Positions 1 to 8,517 are shown, numbered from the stretch's first letter. The stretch is 36,144 nucleotides of DNA from Sebaldella sp. S0638 (GCF_024158605.1 NZ_JAMZGM010000036.1:1-36144), one strand, 5' to 3'. Program-made: numbers and translations. Notes: generated from the letters alone by a model not told the origin.

Positions 1-2
1 TA

Positions 3-80
3 AAAAAATATAATCCCGAGCATAAAAACTTTATCATCATAGGGAATAAATATGAAAATCCGGAATTGTTGGAGGTATAA
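3..80 (+). CDS. 3' end of an unidentified mobile-element gene (partial)
   Basis: An open frame enters from the left edge and stops at TAA 78-80. It encodes about 25 residues, ending IIIGNKYENPELLEV. The composition is protein-like, and the stop codon lies just downstream of a GGAGG ribosome site (71-75) that serves the next small ORF. That arrangement is typical of a tightly packed phage or element module. I do not recognise the family from this fragment. It could be a chance open frame, but its position directly upstream of a recombinase supports a real gene end. Confidence 0.4.
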   Translation, partial: KKYNPEHKNFIIIGNKYENPELLEV

Positions 81-83
81 ATA

Positions 84-152
84 ATGAAAGAAGAAATAAT
101 AAAAAAAATCTATCTTATAAGGGAAAAACAATTAAGCAGAAAGGCAAAATAA
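84..152 (+). CDS. 22-aa small ORF coupled to the serine recombinase
   Basis: ATG at 84 lies seven bases after a strong GGAGGT site (71-76). The product is a very basic peptide beginning MKEEIIKKIYLIREKQ, and it ends one base before the recombinase ATG. The recombinase has only a weak ribosome site of its own, so this ORF may act as a translational coupler feeding ribosomes to it. The function of the peptide itself is unknown. The strong ribosome site is the main evidence that it is translated. Confidence 0.5.
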   Translation: MKEEIIKKIYLIREKQLSRKAK

Positions 153-153
153 G

Positions 154-1536
154 ATGAGAGCTGTTATATATGCAAGGGTATCTACTATTATGCAAGAAGA
201 AGGTAGATCCCTTGAATATCAAATTAAAAAATGTCAGGACTTTTGTGAACTTAAAGGATATAGTGTATACAAAACATTTCAAGATGTTGAATCCGGTGGC
301 AAGGACGAGAGAGTAGGTTTTATTGATTTACAAAAAGAAATTGAAATTAAGAATTTTGATATTTTAGTTGTATTTGAGAGTTCAAGAATTTCAAGAGTTA
401 CAAGAACTATGCTAGACTTTGTCTTCAAGTTACAAACTAATGATATAAAATTCGTAAGTATTTCTCAACCTGAATTAGACACTACTACTCACACTGGAAT
501 GTTATTCTTTCAGATACAGGCTTCATTAGGAGAATATGAAAGAAAATTAACTTCTTCAAGAGTTAAAACCAGTAAATGGCAGAGGGTTAAAGAAGGTAAT
601 TGGCAAGGTGGCAAAATGCCACTAGGTTATGAAAATACAAAAGATGGTATTGTCATTGTTGAGGATGAGTCACAGATTGTCAGAAATATATTTGAATATT
701 ATATTGCTACAAAAAGTTTAGGGAAAACTTCTAAATTATTCAAAAAGCATATTTCATCTATAAAATGGATTCTTTCTAATGAATTTTATACTGGTATGTT
801 TCCATTTGGTAGAAAAGAAAATAATATTAATACTGGAAAAGTCAAAATACATGATACTCCTATAGAAATATTTGAAGGAAAACATGAAGCTATTATTGAT
901 AAAAATACTTTTAATATTGTTCAGGAATTTCTAAAAATTGGTAGACCTTGTACACTTAAAGGATATATCTTAATATTTAGCGGACTTATCGTATGTGAAC
1001 ATGGAAAAAAAATGTATAAAAATTCAAAGAACAAAAAAGGAAACTATTTTTATTATTATAGAGCTCATAAATGTTCATGTTCGCTTCCCAGCGAGGATAT
1101 AGAAGCTAAAGTTATACAAGAACTATTAAAAATGGAAAAGTTAAGAGATTTGAGAAAAAACGAAGTTGAAATTCAAAAAATCCTATTTCATATTAATCTT
1201 TTAACTGATAAATTAAAAGAAATTGATAATAGAAGAAAGAAATATATTGATTTATATACAAACGATATAATTAGTAATCAAGAATTGGATTCTTATATTC
1301 AAAAAATCAATAAAGAAAAAATGGATATTAATAATGATATTGAATTACAAGAAAAACTATTAATTGAGCTTGATACAGAAGGAGAAAGTGAAGTTTTAAA
1401 TACCTTAGAGGATGTGTTGGCAAATATGGAAGATATGGATAGAAAAGAGATACAAGAATTATTTAGATTATTAATAAAAAAAATTGAATTAACTTCAATT
1501 AATCCAATTTCTTTAAATGTTGTACTAAATATATAA
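154..1536 (+). CDS. Large serine recombinase (site-specific integrase)
   Basis: This 460-aa protein has the layout of large serine recombinases. The N-terminal resolvase domain (about 1-145) starts with YARVST, with the probable catalytic Ser at residue 10, and has an arginine-rich SRISRVTR stretch. It is followed by a Recombinase domain (about 155-260), a zinc-ribbon-like region with C281, H283, C307 and C309, and a C-terminal coiled coil (about 345-415) rich in Lys, Glu and Ile. Such enzymes cut both strands through a phosphoserine link to integrate or excise prophages and integrative elements. The first metal pair reads C-x-H rather than the more usual CxxC, so the ribbon may be atypical. 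It sits last before host tRNA genes, so it probably marks the end of an element that lies left of the window. Confidence 0.9.
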   Translation: MRAVIYARVSTIMQEEGRSLEYQIKKCQDFCELKGYSVYKTFQDVESGGKDERVGFIDLQKEIEIKNFDILVVFESSRISRVTRTMLDFVFKLQTNDIKFVSISQPELDTTTHTGMLFFQIQASLGEYERKLTSSRVKTSKWQRVKEGNWQGGKMPLGYENTKDGIVIVEDESQIVRNIFEYYIATKSLGKTSKLFKKHISSIKWILSNEFYTGMFPFGRKENNINTGKVKIHDTPIEIFEGKHEAIIDKNTFNIVQEFLKIGRPCTLKGYILIFSGLIVCEHGKKMYKNSKNKKGNYFYYYRAHKCSCSLPSEDIEAKVIQELLKMEKLRDLRKNEVEIQKILFHINLLTDKLKEIDNRRKKYIDLYTNDIISNQELDSYIQKINKEKMDINNDIELQEKLLIELDTEGESEVLNTLEDVLANMEDMDRKEIQELFRLLIKKIELTSINPISLNVVLNI

Positions 1537-1568
1537 TTATAACTATATCAAATAGTCGGGAATAACTC

Positions 1569-1645
1569 TGGTGCCTAGAAGAGGACTCGAACCTCCGACC
1601 CTGCGGGTATGAACCGCATGCTCTAGCCAGCTGAGCTATCTAGGC
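1569..1645 (-). tRNA. tRNA-Met (CAT), elongator
   Basis: Read on the minus strand, this is a full cloverleaf with a 7-bp acceptor stem GCCTAGA/TCTAGGC, encoded CCA (1569-1571), and an anticodon arm TGCGG-TTCATAC-CCGCA giving anticodon CAT. The loop TTCATAC and the paired first base match elongator tRNA-Met rather than initiator or tRNA-Ile2. It is the last tRNA of the cluster and lies 32 bp from the recombinase stop codon. Confidence 0.92.
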
Positions 1646-1650
1646 TTATT

Positions 1651-1727
<77 letters not shown>

Positions 1728-1750
1728 TCAACCATTGTTTATAATTAAAG

Positions 1751-1838
1751 TGGTGCCTCGGGCCGGACTTGAACCGGCACGGTGCTAATCACCACAGGAT
1801 TTTAAGTCCTGTGCGTCTACCTATTTCGCCACCAAGGC
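1751..1838 (-). tRNA. tRNA-Leu (TAA)
   Basis: This 88-nt minus-strand tRNA has a long variable arm. Its acceptor stem is GCCTTGG/CCGAGGC (one G-T pair), CCA is encoded, and the anticodon arm CAGGA-CTTAAAA-TCCTG gives anticodon TAA. The extended variable stem between the anticodon and T arms (TGGTGATTAGCACC) supports class II tRNA-Leu. It is the promoter-proximal gene of the cluster. Confidence 0.94.
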
Positions 1839-1853
1839 TAAACAACAAAAGAA

Positions 1854-1882
1854 ATTATACACTGTCTTCCATTGTTTGTCAA
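1854..1882 (-). promoter_or_regulatory. Consensus sigma-70-type promoter of the tRNA cluster
   Basis: On the minus strand TTGACA (1882-1877) and TATAAT (1859-1854) are separated by exactly 17 bp. Both hexamers match the consensus perfectly and lie 16 bp before tRNA-Leu. This is what is expected for strong stable-RNA transcription. Confidence 0.88.
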
Positions 1883-1921
1883 CACTTTTTTTTATTTTTT
1901 CTTTATTTTATAATATTTCTG

Positions 1922-2218
1922 TTAGAATACAACCTCGTCAATAGGCGTTACTATTACTGCCAAGGATATTCTGTCACTTAAATCTGATTTTACTTTTCTT
2001 ATTACATCCACTATCTCCTGTGCCTGCTCATCTTCCACTATCAGAAGAAGCATACTGTCAGTCCCCGGCCAAACATGATTATCAAAGTGTTTCAGATCTT
2101 TTCTCCACTGTCCTGTAATCTTAGATAATATCAGATATCTTTCTACACCGGATTCCTTAATTTCTGACACAATATCGTTCAAAAGGTACGAGGCAAATAA
2201 TATTTTTACTTCCTTCAT
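1922..2218 (-). CDS. Small PII-like protein linked to the RND efflux pump
   Basis: This 98-aa protein is probably an alpha/beta ferredoxin-like (PII superfamily) fold. It has a start MKEVKILFASYL, an internal GVERYLILSKITGQ segment, a W-P-G-T turn, and a C-terminal strand SLAVIVTPIDEVVF. Small PII-like proteins of the DUF3240 kind are known next to RND efflux genes, and this gene is the last of the efflux operon, 17 bp after the RND permease. The order fits a cytosolic or peripheral regulator of the pump, but no ligand or partner can be read from sequence. Family assignment is by overall pattern, not a strict motif. The start has a GGAGGAG ribosome site. No terminator is visible between it and the tRNA promoter. 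Confidence 0.6.
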   Translation of the reverse strand: MKEVKILFASYLLNDIVSEIKESGVERYLILSKITGQWRKDLKHFDNHVWPGTDSMLLLIVEDEQAQEIVDVIRKVKSDLSDRISLAVIVTPIDEVVF

Positions 2219-2235
2219 TCCTTCTCCTCCTTTAT

Positions 2236-5200
2236 TTAATCATCTTGATATTTCTTCTTTTCCAGAGCTTTCAGTTTTCTCTCTTCTACCATTGAGTAAA
2301 CTACAGGAATGAATACAAGTGTCAGCAATGTCGAACTTGAAAGTCCGAATATTACCGCAATTGACATTCCCTGATAGTATCCTGCCCCTGTTCCTATTCC
2401 CAGAGCCAGAGGTACCCATCCTAGTACTGTTGTTAATGTAGTCATCAATATCGGTCTTAGTCTTGATCTACCAGAAGCCATAATTGCTTCTCTGAGCTCT
2501 ATGCCCCGGCTCCGCAGAAGACCGATGAAATCCAGCAGGACTATGGCGTTATTAACAACCATTCCCGCAAGCATGATAAGCCCTACCAGTACGAACATAC
2601 TTATCGGTGTATTTGTTATCAGAAGTCCGAATGTCACCCCGATCAATGACAACGGCAGTGTTCCCAGAAGTATAAGCGGCAGCGAGAAAGATTCCAGCTG
2701 TGCAGCCATGATGAAATACATCAGGAATATTGACAATAGCAATGATTGCGCCAATTCTCCACCCATTTCCTGCTGACTGTCCGCATCTCCGGAAAGTCCT
2801 ATCCGATATCCTGTTGGAGGATTTTCATCTTTAAATCCTTGCTGTACTATTGCAAGAGCTTCGTTCAATCCTCTTGTACCAATGTTTGCTCCTACTTTTA
2901 TCTGCTGAAGTCCATCCTGCTTTTCTATAGCTGACGGCCCTTCTACTTCTTCTATACTTGCAAAATCTCTTAATCTTACAAATGAACCATTGCTCGATTT
3001 CATACTTAAATCCAGTATTTTGTCATTTGTATCTCTGTACTGTTCTTCTAGCTGAATTGTTACATCTATTTCATCATTTCCTTCTCTGATATTTATAGGA
3101 TCTATACCAAGAACGGACATATTTAATAATGTTGCCACATCAGTAACTGAAATTCCGTATGTTGCTGCTTTATCCCTGTCAATTACTACTCTGGCCTGCG
3201 GGTTTCCGCCTTCATATGAAGATTTTATATCCTTAAGCCAGCCTGTTTCCTGCATTTTTGCTATTATTCCCTTGGAAATTCTGTCCAGCTCGTCTATATT
3301 ATCACCTTGTACCAGAAACTCAAAATCTCTGCTTGGAGTGCTTGTACTAAAGTCTGGAGACATATTTAATTTTATATCTGGTATATCCTGAAGCTGGTCT
3401 CTTATTCTGTCCATTACTTTAAATGTACTCTCTTTAGTCTTATCTTTTATTTTTACGTTTACTATCGCATAACTTTTATCTACAACTGCTGAGTATACTC
3501 CCGTTGCCTTATCTTTGGACACTACCTGCTCTATCTGCTTTGTTACTTCATAAGACTTGGTCAAATCTAATCCTGATGATAACTCGGCAACTACAGCGTA
3601 TTCTTTATTATCTACCTGCGGGAAAAATACCATTTTTACGAATCTTAACCCGAAAATAGAAAGTACGAATAATACTAACACTGTTATTATTACTGTAGCT
3701 CTGTGATCAAGGGCAGAACCGATAAACTTATAGTAACCCTCTTTCATGCTTGTAAAGAATTTTCCTTCCGGCTTTATTCTCTTTGCATTCAGGAAAAACT
3801 TCGATGCCAAAGGTACGAATAATAATGCTACTACTATTGATGTACTGTGTGCGAACATAATTGATAATGATAAATCTTTAAATACCATTCTTGCTGCACC
3901 CTGCTGAAGCAGAATCGGGAAAAACACGCAGACTGATGTTGCCGTAGAGGCTACCAAGGCCAGTCCTACTTCATTTGCTCCGTTTACTGCTGCTGCATCT
4001 ACTGGTTCTTTTTCTTCTGTCATATGCCTGAATATATTATCCAGCACCACGACGGAGTTATCGACCAGAGATCCTACCCCTAATGAAAGACCCATTAGTG
4101 AAACCAGATTCAGTGTTACTCCTTGTGTGGTTAGCAGGAAGAACGTAAATACTATTGATATCGGCACCGCTATTGCGACTACCAATGTTGCTCTTATATC
4201 TTTAAGGAAGACCATAAGCACTATTACTGCAAGCACAAGGGCTCCTACAGCTGTATCCCTAACGTTTGCTATGGAATCTTTTATGTTTTGGCTTCCGTCA
4301 TAAATTACTTCATATTTTGAACCAGATGGGAAATATGGTTCCAGTTCTTTTAACTGTTCTTTTACTTTATCACTTATTTCCACAAGGTTACCATCACTGG
4401 TTTTACTTATGGCTATACTTACTGCATCTGTTCCGTCAAGCTTCGAATATGTTTCTCTGTCTTTTGTAGTATATGTGACTTTTGCTACATCTTTAAGTTT
4501 CAAAGTTTGTCCGCTGTTATTTCTAATAAGTATATTTTCTACCTGATCCAGTGTTTTTATTTCTCCCAGAACTCTTAAAAGGAATTCTTTTCCACCCTCT
4601 TTTACGAATCCGGAAGGAACTATTGTATTAGAACTCTGTATAAGACTGTATAACTCCACAGGAGTTAATCCAAAAGCTTCAAGTTTGTAAGGGTCTACTT
4701 CTACTCTTATTTCTCTTGTCAGCCCTCCTAAGGTATCAACCGCTCCTACACCTTTTATTCTCTTTAATCTTTGTTCCAGCATGTTTGAAGCGAATGTAGT
4801 TATCTCTACTGCGTCACTTCCTGAAAAGTTTACCAATAATACTAAGCTTCCGCTTGCTATTTCGTATGTTCCTATAATAGGGGAATCTGCATCAGTCGGT
4901 AAATCTTTTTTTATTTTATCAACTTCCGCTTGTATCTGAGTTTGTTTTATATCTGTATCCTCACCATATTCAAACTGTACTACTACTGTTGATACACCTA
5001 ACTGTGAGTTTGTCATTACTTTTTTAATACCATCTACGTTCAATACCGCATCTTCAACCTGTCTTGTGATCTGGCTGTCTACGTCTTCCGGAGAAGCCCC
5101 GCTCCATGTAACCGTTGCTACAACCACGGGTATATCAAAGTTCGGTAATAACTCCTGTTTCATATTCATCATTGAAACAAGTCCTAAAAAGAACATAACA

Positions 5201-5256
5201 ATCATTATTACAATAGTCGTAACTTTCCTCTTTAGAGCAAATTCTGCTGCTGTCAT
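2236..5256 (-). CDS. RND-family efflux permease (HAE1-like, inner membrane)
   Basis: The 1006-aa length and duplicated organisation (two halves, each one TM helix plus a large periplasmic loop plus five TM helices) are those of the AcrB/MdtB hydrophobe-amphiphile RND exporters. The N terminus has a basic cap then a TM segment (about 12-32). A VDNSVVVLDNI motif near residue 400 in TM4 carries the proton-relay Asp, and the second half has the paired NNAIVLLDFI in TM10. It is driven by proton antiport and would form a tripartite pump with the adjacent lipoprotein adaptor and TolC-type channel. The substrate cannot be predicted. The HME-type charged motif of heavy-metal pumps is not apparent. It has a ribosome site GAGGTG and lies 38 bp after the adaptor gene. 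Confidence 0.95.
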   Translation of the reverse strand: MTAAEFALKRKVTTIVIMIVMFFLGLVSMMNMKQELLPNFDIPVVVATVTWSGASPEDVDSQITRQVEDAVLNVDGIKKVMTNSQLGVSTVVVQFEYGEDTDIKQTQIQAEVDKIKKDLPTDADSPIIGTYEIASGSLVLLVNFSGSDAVEITTFASNMLEQRLKRIKGVGAVDTLGGLTREIRVEVDPYKLEAFGLTPVELYSLIQSSNTIVPSGFVKEGGKEFLLRVLGEIKTLDQVENILIRNNSGQTLKLKDVAKVTYTTKDRETYSKLDGTDAVSIAISKTSDGNLVEISDKVKEQLKELEPYFPSGSKYEVIYDGSQNIKDSIANVRDTAVGALVLAVIVLMVFLKDIRATLVVAIAVPISIVFTFFLLTTQGVTLNLVSLMGLSLGVGSLVDNSVVVLDNIFRHMTEEKEPVDAAAVNGANEVGLALVASTATSVCVFFPILLQQGAARMVFKDLSLSIMFAHSTSIVVALLFVPLASKFFLNAKRIKPEGKFFTSMKEGYYKFIGSALDHRATVIITVLVLFVLSIFGLRFVKMVFFPQVDNKEYAVVAELSSGLDLTKSYEVTKQIEQVVSKDKATGVYSAVVDKSYAIVNVKIKDKTKESTFKVMDRIRDQLQDIPDIKLNMSPDFSTSTPSRDFEFLVQGDNIDELDRISKGIIAKMQETGWLKDIKSSYEGGNPQARVVIDRDKAATYGISVTDVATLLNMSVLGIDPINIREGNDEIDVTIQLEEQYRDTNDKILDLSMKSSNGSFVRLRDFASIEEVEGPSAIEKQDGLQQIKVGANIGTRGLNEALAIVQQGFKDENPPTGYRIGLSGDADSQQEMGGELAQSLLLSIFLMYFIMAAQLESFSLPLILLGTLPLSLIGVTFGLLITNTPISMFVLVGLIMLAGMVVNNAIVLLDFIGLLRSRGIELREAIMASGRSRLRPILMTTLTTVLGWVPLALGIGTGAGYYQGMSIAVIFGLSSSTLLTLVFIPVVYSMVEERKLKALEKKKYQDD

Positions 5257-5294
5257 TATTTCACCTCTTAACTATTCTAAATTTATTATTCTGA

Positions 5295-6305
5295 CTACTG
5301 TACTACTCTTACCTTCTCACCGTTCTCTATAGTAGTTTGTCCGTCTATCAGATATTGCACGCCTGTTGTTAGTCCTTCACCTTCTACAACTGCACTTTGA
5401 TCATTTTGGTTTACTATATTTACTTTAACCTGTTTTGCTACTCCGTTATTATTAACGAATATTACTTTACTTATTCCTTTTATTACTATTGATGACTGCG
5501 GAACTACCAATCCCTGTGTAGAACCTAAATCCACACTTGCCACACCGTACATACCTTTTTTAAGTTCACGATCCGGATTAGGGATACGCACTTTAATTAA
5601 AAACTGTCTTGTAACAGGGTCTGCCGCAGGACTCACTTCGCTTACGAAGGCTTCCACTTCTTTATTTATCTCGCTTACCTTTACTTTAACCGCGCTTCCT
5701 ATATGTATCATGCTTATAGTATTCGCAGGAACTCCGATTTCCAGTTCCATTGTATCTTCACTTACAAGAGTAAACAATGTATCCCCTACTCTTATTTCCT
5801 GATATTGTTTCAAATTCAGTCCTGAAATAACACCGCTTACATCTGCACGAATAACTGTTCTGTTGACGCTGTCATTTGTTGCTGCTAAGTTCGCCGCCGC
5901 TGCATCAAATCTGCTTTTAGCCGCAAAGTAATCTGTCTCTGTCACCAGTCTTTTTTCATAAAGCGTTCTCATTTTGTCATATTCTACTTTTGAAATACTA
6001 TATTCTGATGTAGCTGCCATTTGGTTTGATCTTGTCTGCTGATCGTCTATTGCAAGTATAAGCTGACCTTTTTGAACGTAGTCTCCGTTTTTAAAATTTA
6101 TAATTTTTAGCGTACCGCTTGATGAAGCTGTATAAGGTACTTCATCTACCGGCTTTATTTCAGCATTTCCCGAATAACTTAATTCCAGTGTTTCATTTTT
6201 TAATTCTGCTACCTTTACAGGCAGGGCTAATTCTACTGCTTCTTCTTTCTTCTTACATGAAAATATAAAAACAAGAACTATCAGTAAATAACAAATCTTT
6301 TTCAT
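5295..6305 (-). CDS. RND efflux periplasmic adaptor (membrane fusion lipoprotein)
   Basis: This 336-aa HlyD/AcrA-type adaptor has a lipoprotein signal: MKKICYLL, a hydrophobic core, then IFSC with the lipidated Cys at 17 followed by KKKEE. Next comes a biotinyl-lipoyl-like half (about 55-85, NGDYVQKGQLILAIDD), a short alpha-helical hairpin (about 90-145) and the matching half (DVSGVISGLNL). The C-terminal beta-barrel and membrane-proximal region includes the GMYGVASVDL stretch. The short hairpin is typical of RND adaptors that dock to TolC tip-to-tip. It connects the inner-membrane RND permease and the outer-membrane channel encoded on either side. A GGAGGG ribosome site precedes the ATG. Confidence 0.94.
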   Translation of the reverse strand: MKKICYLLIVLVFIFSCKKKEEAVELALPVKVAELKNETLELSYSGNAEIKPVDEVPYTASSSGTLKIINFKNGDYVQKGQLILAIDDQQTRSNQMAATSEYSISKVEYDKMRTLYEKRLVTETDYFAAKSRFDAAAANLAATNDSVNRTVIRADVSGVISGLNLKQYQEIRVGDTLFTLVSEDTMELEIGVPANTISMIHIGSAVKVKVSEINKEVEAFVSEVSPAADPVTRQFLIKVRIPNPDRELKKGMYGVASVDLGSTQGLVVPQSSIVIKGISKVIFVNNNGVAKQVKVNIVNQNDQSAVVEGEGLTTGVQYLIDGQTTIENGEKVRVVQ

Positions 6306-6319
6306 TTTCCCTCCTAATT

Positions 6320-7576
6320 TTAGTTAAACATAGATTCATATTTAGATATCAAATAATAGTAATTCAGACGTGTTGATATGTAGTCTATTTTGCTTTCTCT
6401 CAGTTTTACCTCAGCATTCAGGAGATCTCTTAATGTTATCAGATTATACTGATATCTCTCTGTTTCGAGTTTATATACTTCTGCCGCTGTTTCTACTGCC
6501 TTTTGTTTAGTTTCAAGAACCTTTTCACTATGAACAATGTCCATATATGTAGATTTTAATGAAGTTCTCACATTTTCCAGTGTATCTGTCTGTTTCAGCT
6601 TGCTTATCTCGAGATTATTTTTAGCTTTTTTTACATCATCCTTGGCACTTCCCCAGTCGAATAACTGCCATTTAATTGTAAAGCCAACACTCATAAAGGA
6701 ATTCTCTCCTTTAAAACTGTCGGCAAACTCTGACTGTGAATCTGTCCCGTAAGACATATTTGCATTTACAGTGGGATAATAAATTGATTTTGCAGAATCA
6801 ATATTAAGTTTTGATATTTCAGACTGCAGTTCAGAAATTTTGTACTCTGAATTTTCATCTTCCAGTCTTATAATGTCATTGGTATAATTGATTTTACTGC
6901 TGAATTTTTCTGCTACTGTGAAAGGAACCACTTCAATATCACTTCCTACTTTCAGTCCCAGTGCTTTTACCAGATTATCCTTTGCTATATTTACCTGATT
7001 CTGATTATCCAGAATCTGTGCTTTTACCTCCAGTACAGATCTTTCAGCTTCAAGAAGATCAGGTTTCGTAGCCATACGCACATTATATTTTTCTTTTATT
7101 ATTCTCAAGTTTTCATTCAGTGATTTTTCCGAGCTCTGAAGAACTTCTGTTTTATTCTCATAATTCAGAACTACTATATACATATCTATCACATTCAGGA
7201 CTGTGTCCTTTTTAGTTTTTTCCAATTGATACATAGATAAATTCTTGGCTGTTTTAGCTGTTTTTATTCCAGATGATATCTTACCGCCCTGAAATATCGG
7301 CTGCTCCAAGCTGACTGCCTGTCCGTGTTTCCCGTCAGGAAGCTCGGAATTCGAACCTTTAGCTGTAAAAAATGTCTCGCTGGATACAAAATTCACTTTG
7401 AAAAATGAATCTTTCCATGATTTTCTTACATCCAGGTCGCTGTTTTCAAGATTTTTCATCTCTATCTTAATGTCTCTGTTGTTTTTCAAAGCCATTTCCG
7501 CTGCTTCCTGAATAGTAATTTTTTCTGCTGCTAAGGCGCTTAAGCACAGGGTTAGGTACACCGCTAACTTTTTCAT
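6320..7576 (-). CDS. TolC-family outer membrane efflux channel
   Basis: This 418-aa protein has a cleavable signal (MKKLAVYLTLCLSALAA, cleavage near 16/17). It carries the two long amphipathic repeats of the outer membrane efflux protein family: ITIQEAAEMALKNNRDIK near the start, and later coiled helices with VKLRESKIDYISTRLNYY near the end, where TolC family members usually close. It would form the trimeric exit duct for the adjacent RND pump. Its ATG overlaps the stop codon of the tetR gene (ATGA), and its GGAGG ribosome site is inside the tetR coding end, so translation of the two is probably coupled. The presence of this gene indicates a cell with an outer membrane. Confidence 0.93.
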   Translation of the reverse strand: MKKLAVYLTLCLSALAAEKITIQEAAEMALKNNRDIKIEMKNLENSDLDVRKSWKDSFFKVNFVSSETFFTAKGSNSELPDGKHGQAVSLEQPIFQGGKISSGIKTAKTAKNLSMYQLEKTKKDTVLNVIDMYIVVLNYENKTEVLQSSEKSLNENLRIIKEKYNVRMATKPDLLEAERSVLEVKAQILDNQNQVNIAKDNLVKALGLKVGSDIEVVPFTVAEKFSSKINYTNDIIRLEDENSEYKISELQSEISKLNIDSAKSIYYPTVNANMSYGTDSQSEFADSFKGENSFMSVGFTIKWQLFDWGSAKDDVKKAKNNLEISKLKQTDTLENVRTSLKSTYMDIVHSEKVLETKQKAVETAAEVYKLETERYQYNLITLRDLLNAEVKLRESKIDYISTRLNYYYLISKYESMFN

Positions 7577-8178
7577 AATTCCTCCTTTTGTATTCCGTGT
7601 AATATTAAAGATGTCAGATCTTCAATAATCCCTTCTTTATTTTGCTCCACAAATTCAGTCTCTCTCTCTTTCAGATTCATCATTATAAATGTATGTATAG
7701 ATGAAATTGTATATTCTACTACCAGGTTCTTATTAAAATATCTTTGTTTTTTACCCAATTTTTCAAATATATTTTCCCTCACGAACTTTACATCAATTTC
7801 TTTAAAGCTCGGAAGTTTTCTTTTTATTTCGTCTACTTTGAAAAAGTCATTAAATATGACCTGTTGAATTAGAGCAGTCACATTTTTATTAACCATGGTT
7901 TTCTCTATAGAGGATTTTAAATAGCATTTCAGAGTATCTTCTGCATTGAGTTTTTCTGTTTCCTCCGCAATCTTGTCCAGTATCAGACAGTGCTGATCAA
8001 ACAGATAGTTCAATATACCCAGCAATAAAGACTCTTTACTGTCAAAATATGTGTAAAAACTTCCTTTCGAGATATTCAGGGAATTGGTAATCTCCTCTAC
8101 TGTTGTTTTCAGATATCCTGCTTCACCGAATAGCTCAATTGCCTTCTCTACAATTTTTCTTTTCTTGTCTTCTTTCAT
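7573..8178 (-). CDS. TetR/AcrR-family repressor of the efflux operon
   Basis: The 201-aa protein has an N-terminal TetR helix-turn-helix (about 8-55). It reads IVEKAIELFGEAGYLKTTVE, then ISKGSFYTYFDSKESLL, which is the typical recognition helix and helix 4. The variable C-terminal half (about 60-201) would bind a ligand. It is the first gene of the efflux operon and overlaps tolC by four bases. A TGAC-N6-GTCA dyad (8207-8220) lies immediately downstream of the -10 of its own promoter. The layout suggests it represses itself and the pump until a pump substrate or related inducer binds. The ribosome site GGAGG is 11 bases from the ATG, slightly long. Confidence 0.92.
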   Translation of the reverse strand: MKEDKKRKIVEKAIELFGEAGYLKTTVEEITNSLNISKGSFYTYFDSKESLLLGILNYLFDQHCLILDKIAEETEKLNAEDTLKCYLKSSIEKTMVNKNVTALIQQVIFNDFFKVDEIKRKLPSFKEIDVKFVRENIFEKLGKKQRYFNKNLVVEYTISSIHTFIMMNLKERETEFVEQNKEGIIEDLTSLILHGIQKEEL

Positions 8179-8206
8179 TATTTGACAAACCTCCTAAAAT
8201 TTTCCA

Positions 8207-8220
8207 TGACCTGTTAGTCA
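8207..8220 (-). promoter_or_regulatory. Probable TetR operator of the efflux operon
   Basis: TGAC-TAACAG-GTCA on the minus strand is a dyad of two 4-bp arms with a 6-bp spacer. TetR-family operators often have TGAC(T)...(A)GTCA arms. It directly abuts the -10 element, covering the expected transcription start, where binding would block polymerase. Confidence 0.6.
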
Positions 8221-8249
8221 ATTTTATCTTATCTTGACTTCATTGTCAA
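8221..8249 (-). promoter_or_regulatory. Promoter of the tetR-tolC-MFP-RND operon
   Basis: On the minus strand, TTGACA (8249-8244), a 17-bp spacer and TAAAAT (8226-8221) make a near-consensus promoter. Transcription would start near 8214, giving a short leader before the tetR ATG at 8178. Confidence 0.8.
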
Positions 8250-8449
8250 TAAAAAATTTAATATTTTTGCCCTCTGGCGAATATTATTCCCAAACTCTTT
8301 CCAACTCTGCCTCTGGAACAATCATTCAAAATATTTTATAGAGCGATTATTACATCAACAACTTATTATAGCTGTATTTTCTTATTTATTCCATTTTCAT
8401 ATTTTTAAATCAACAAATGATATACTGAATATATTTTTATTATTTATAA
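8250..8449. other. Intergenic spacer between the efflux and trp operons
   Basis: This AT-rich stretch lies between the divergent efflux and trp promoters. I see no open frame with a ribosome site, no hairpin terminator and no repeat here beyond a short CCTCTGG duplication (near 8270 and 8311). Confidence 0.5.
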
Positions 8450-8485
8450 TTGATATTTGACTTTAGGGTGTAAATATAATAGAAT
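8450..8485 (+). promoter_or_regulatory. Promoter of the trp operon
   Basis: Two overlapping readings are possible: TTGACT (8457-8462) with 17 bp to TAGAAT (8480-8485), or TTGATA (8450-8455) with 19 bp to TATAAT (8475-8480). Either starts transcription around 8487-8493, some 25-30 nt before the leader-peptide ATG. No T-box or TRAP-type repeat follows. Confidence 0.7.
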
Positions 8486-8517
8486 TCAAGAAAATAAGAA
8501 AACAAAAGGAGAGAATT

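Noticed and set aside
1769-1981. A 70-aa plus-strand open frame across the tRNA-Leu gene
   Set aside because: It runs through the tRNA and its promoter on the opposite strand, has no ribosome site and a low-complexity composition.
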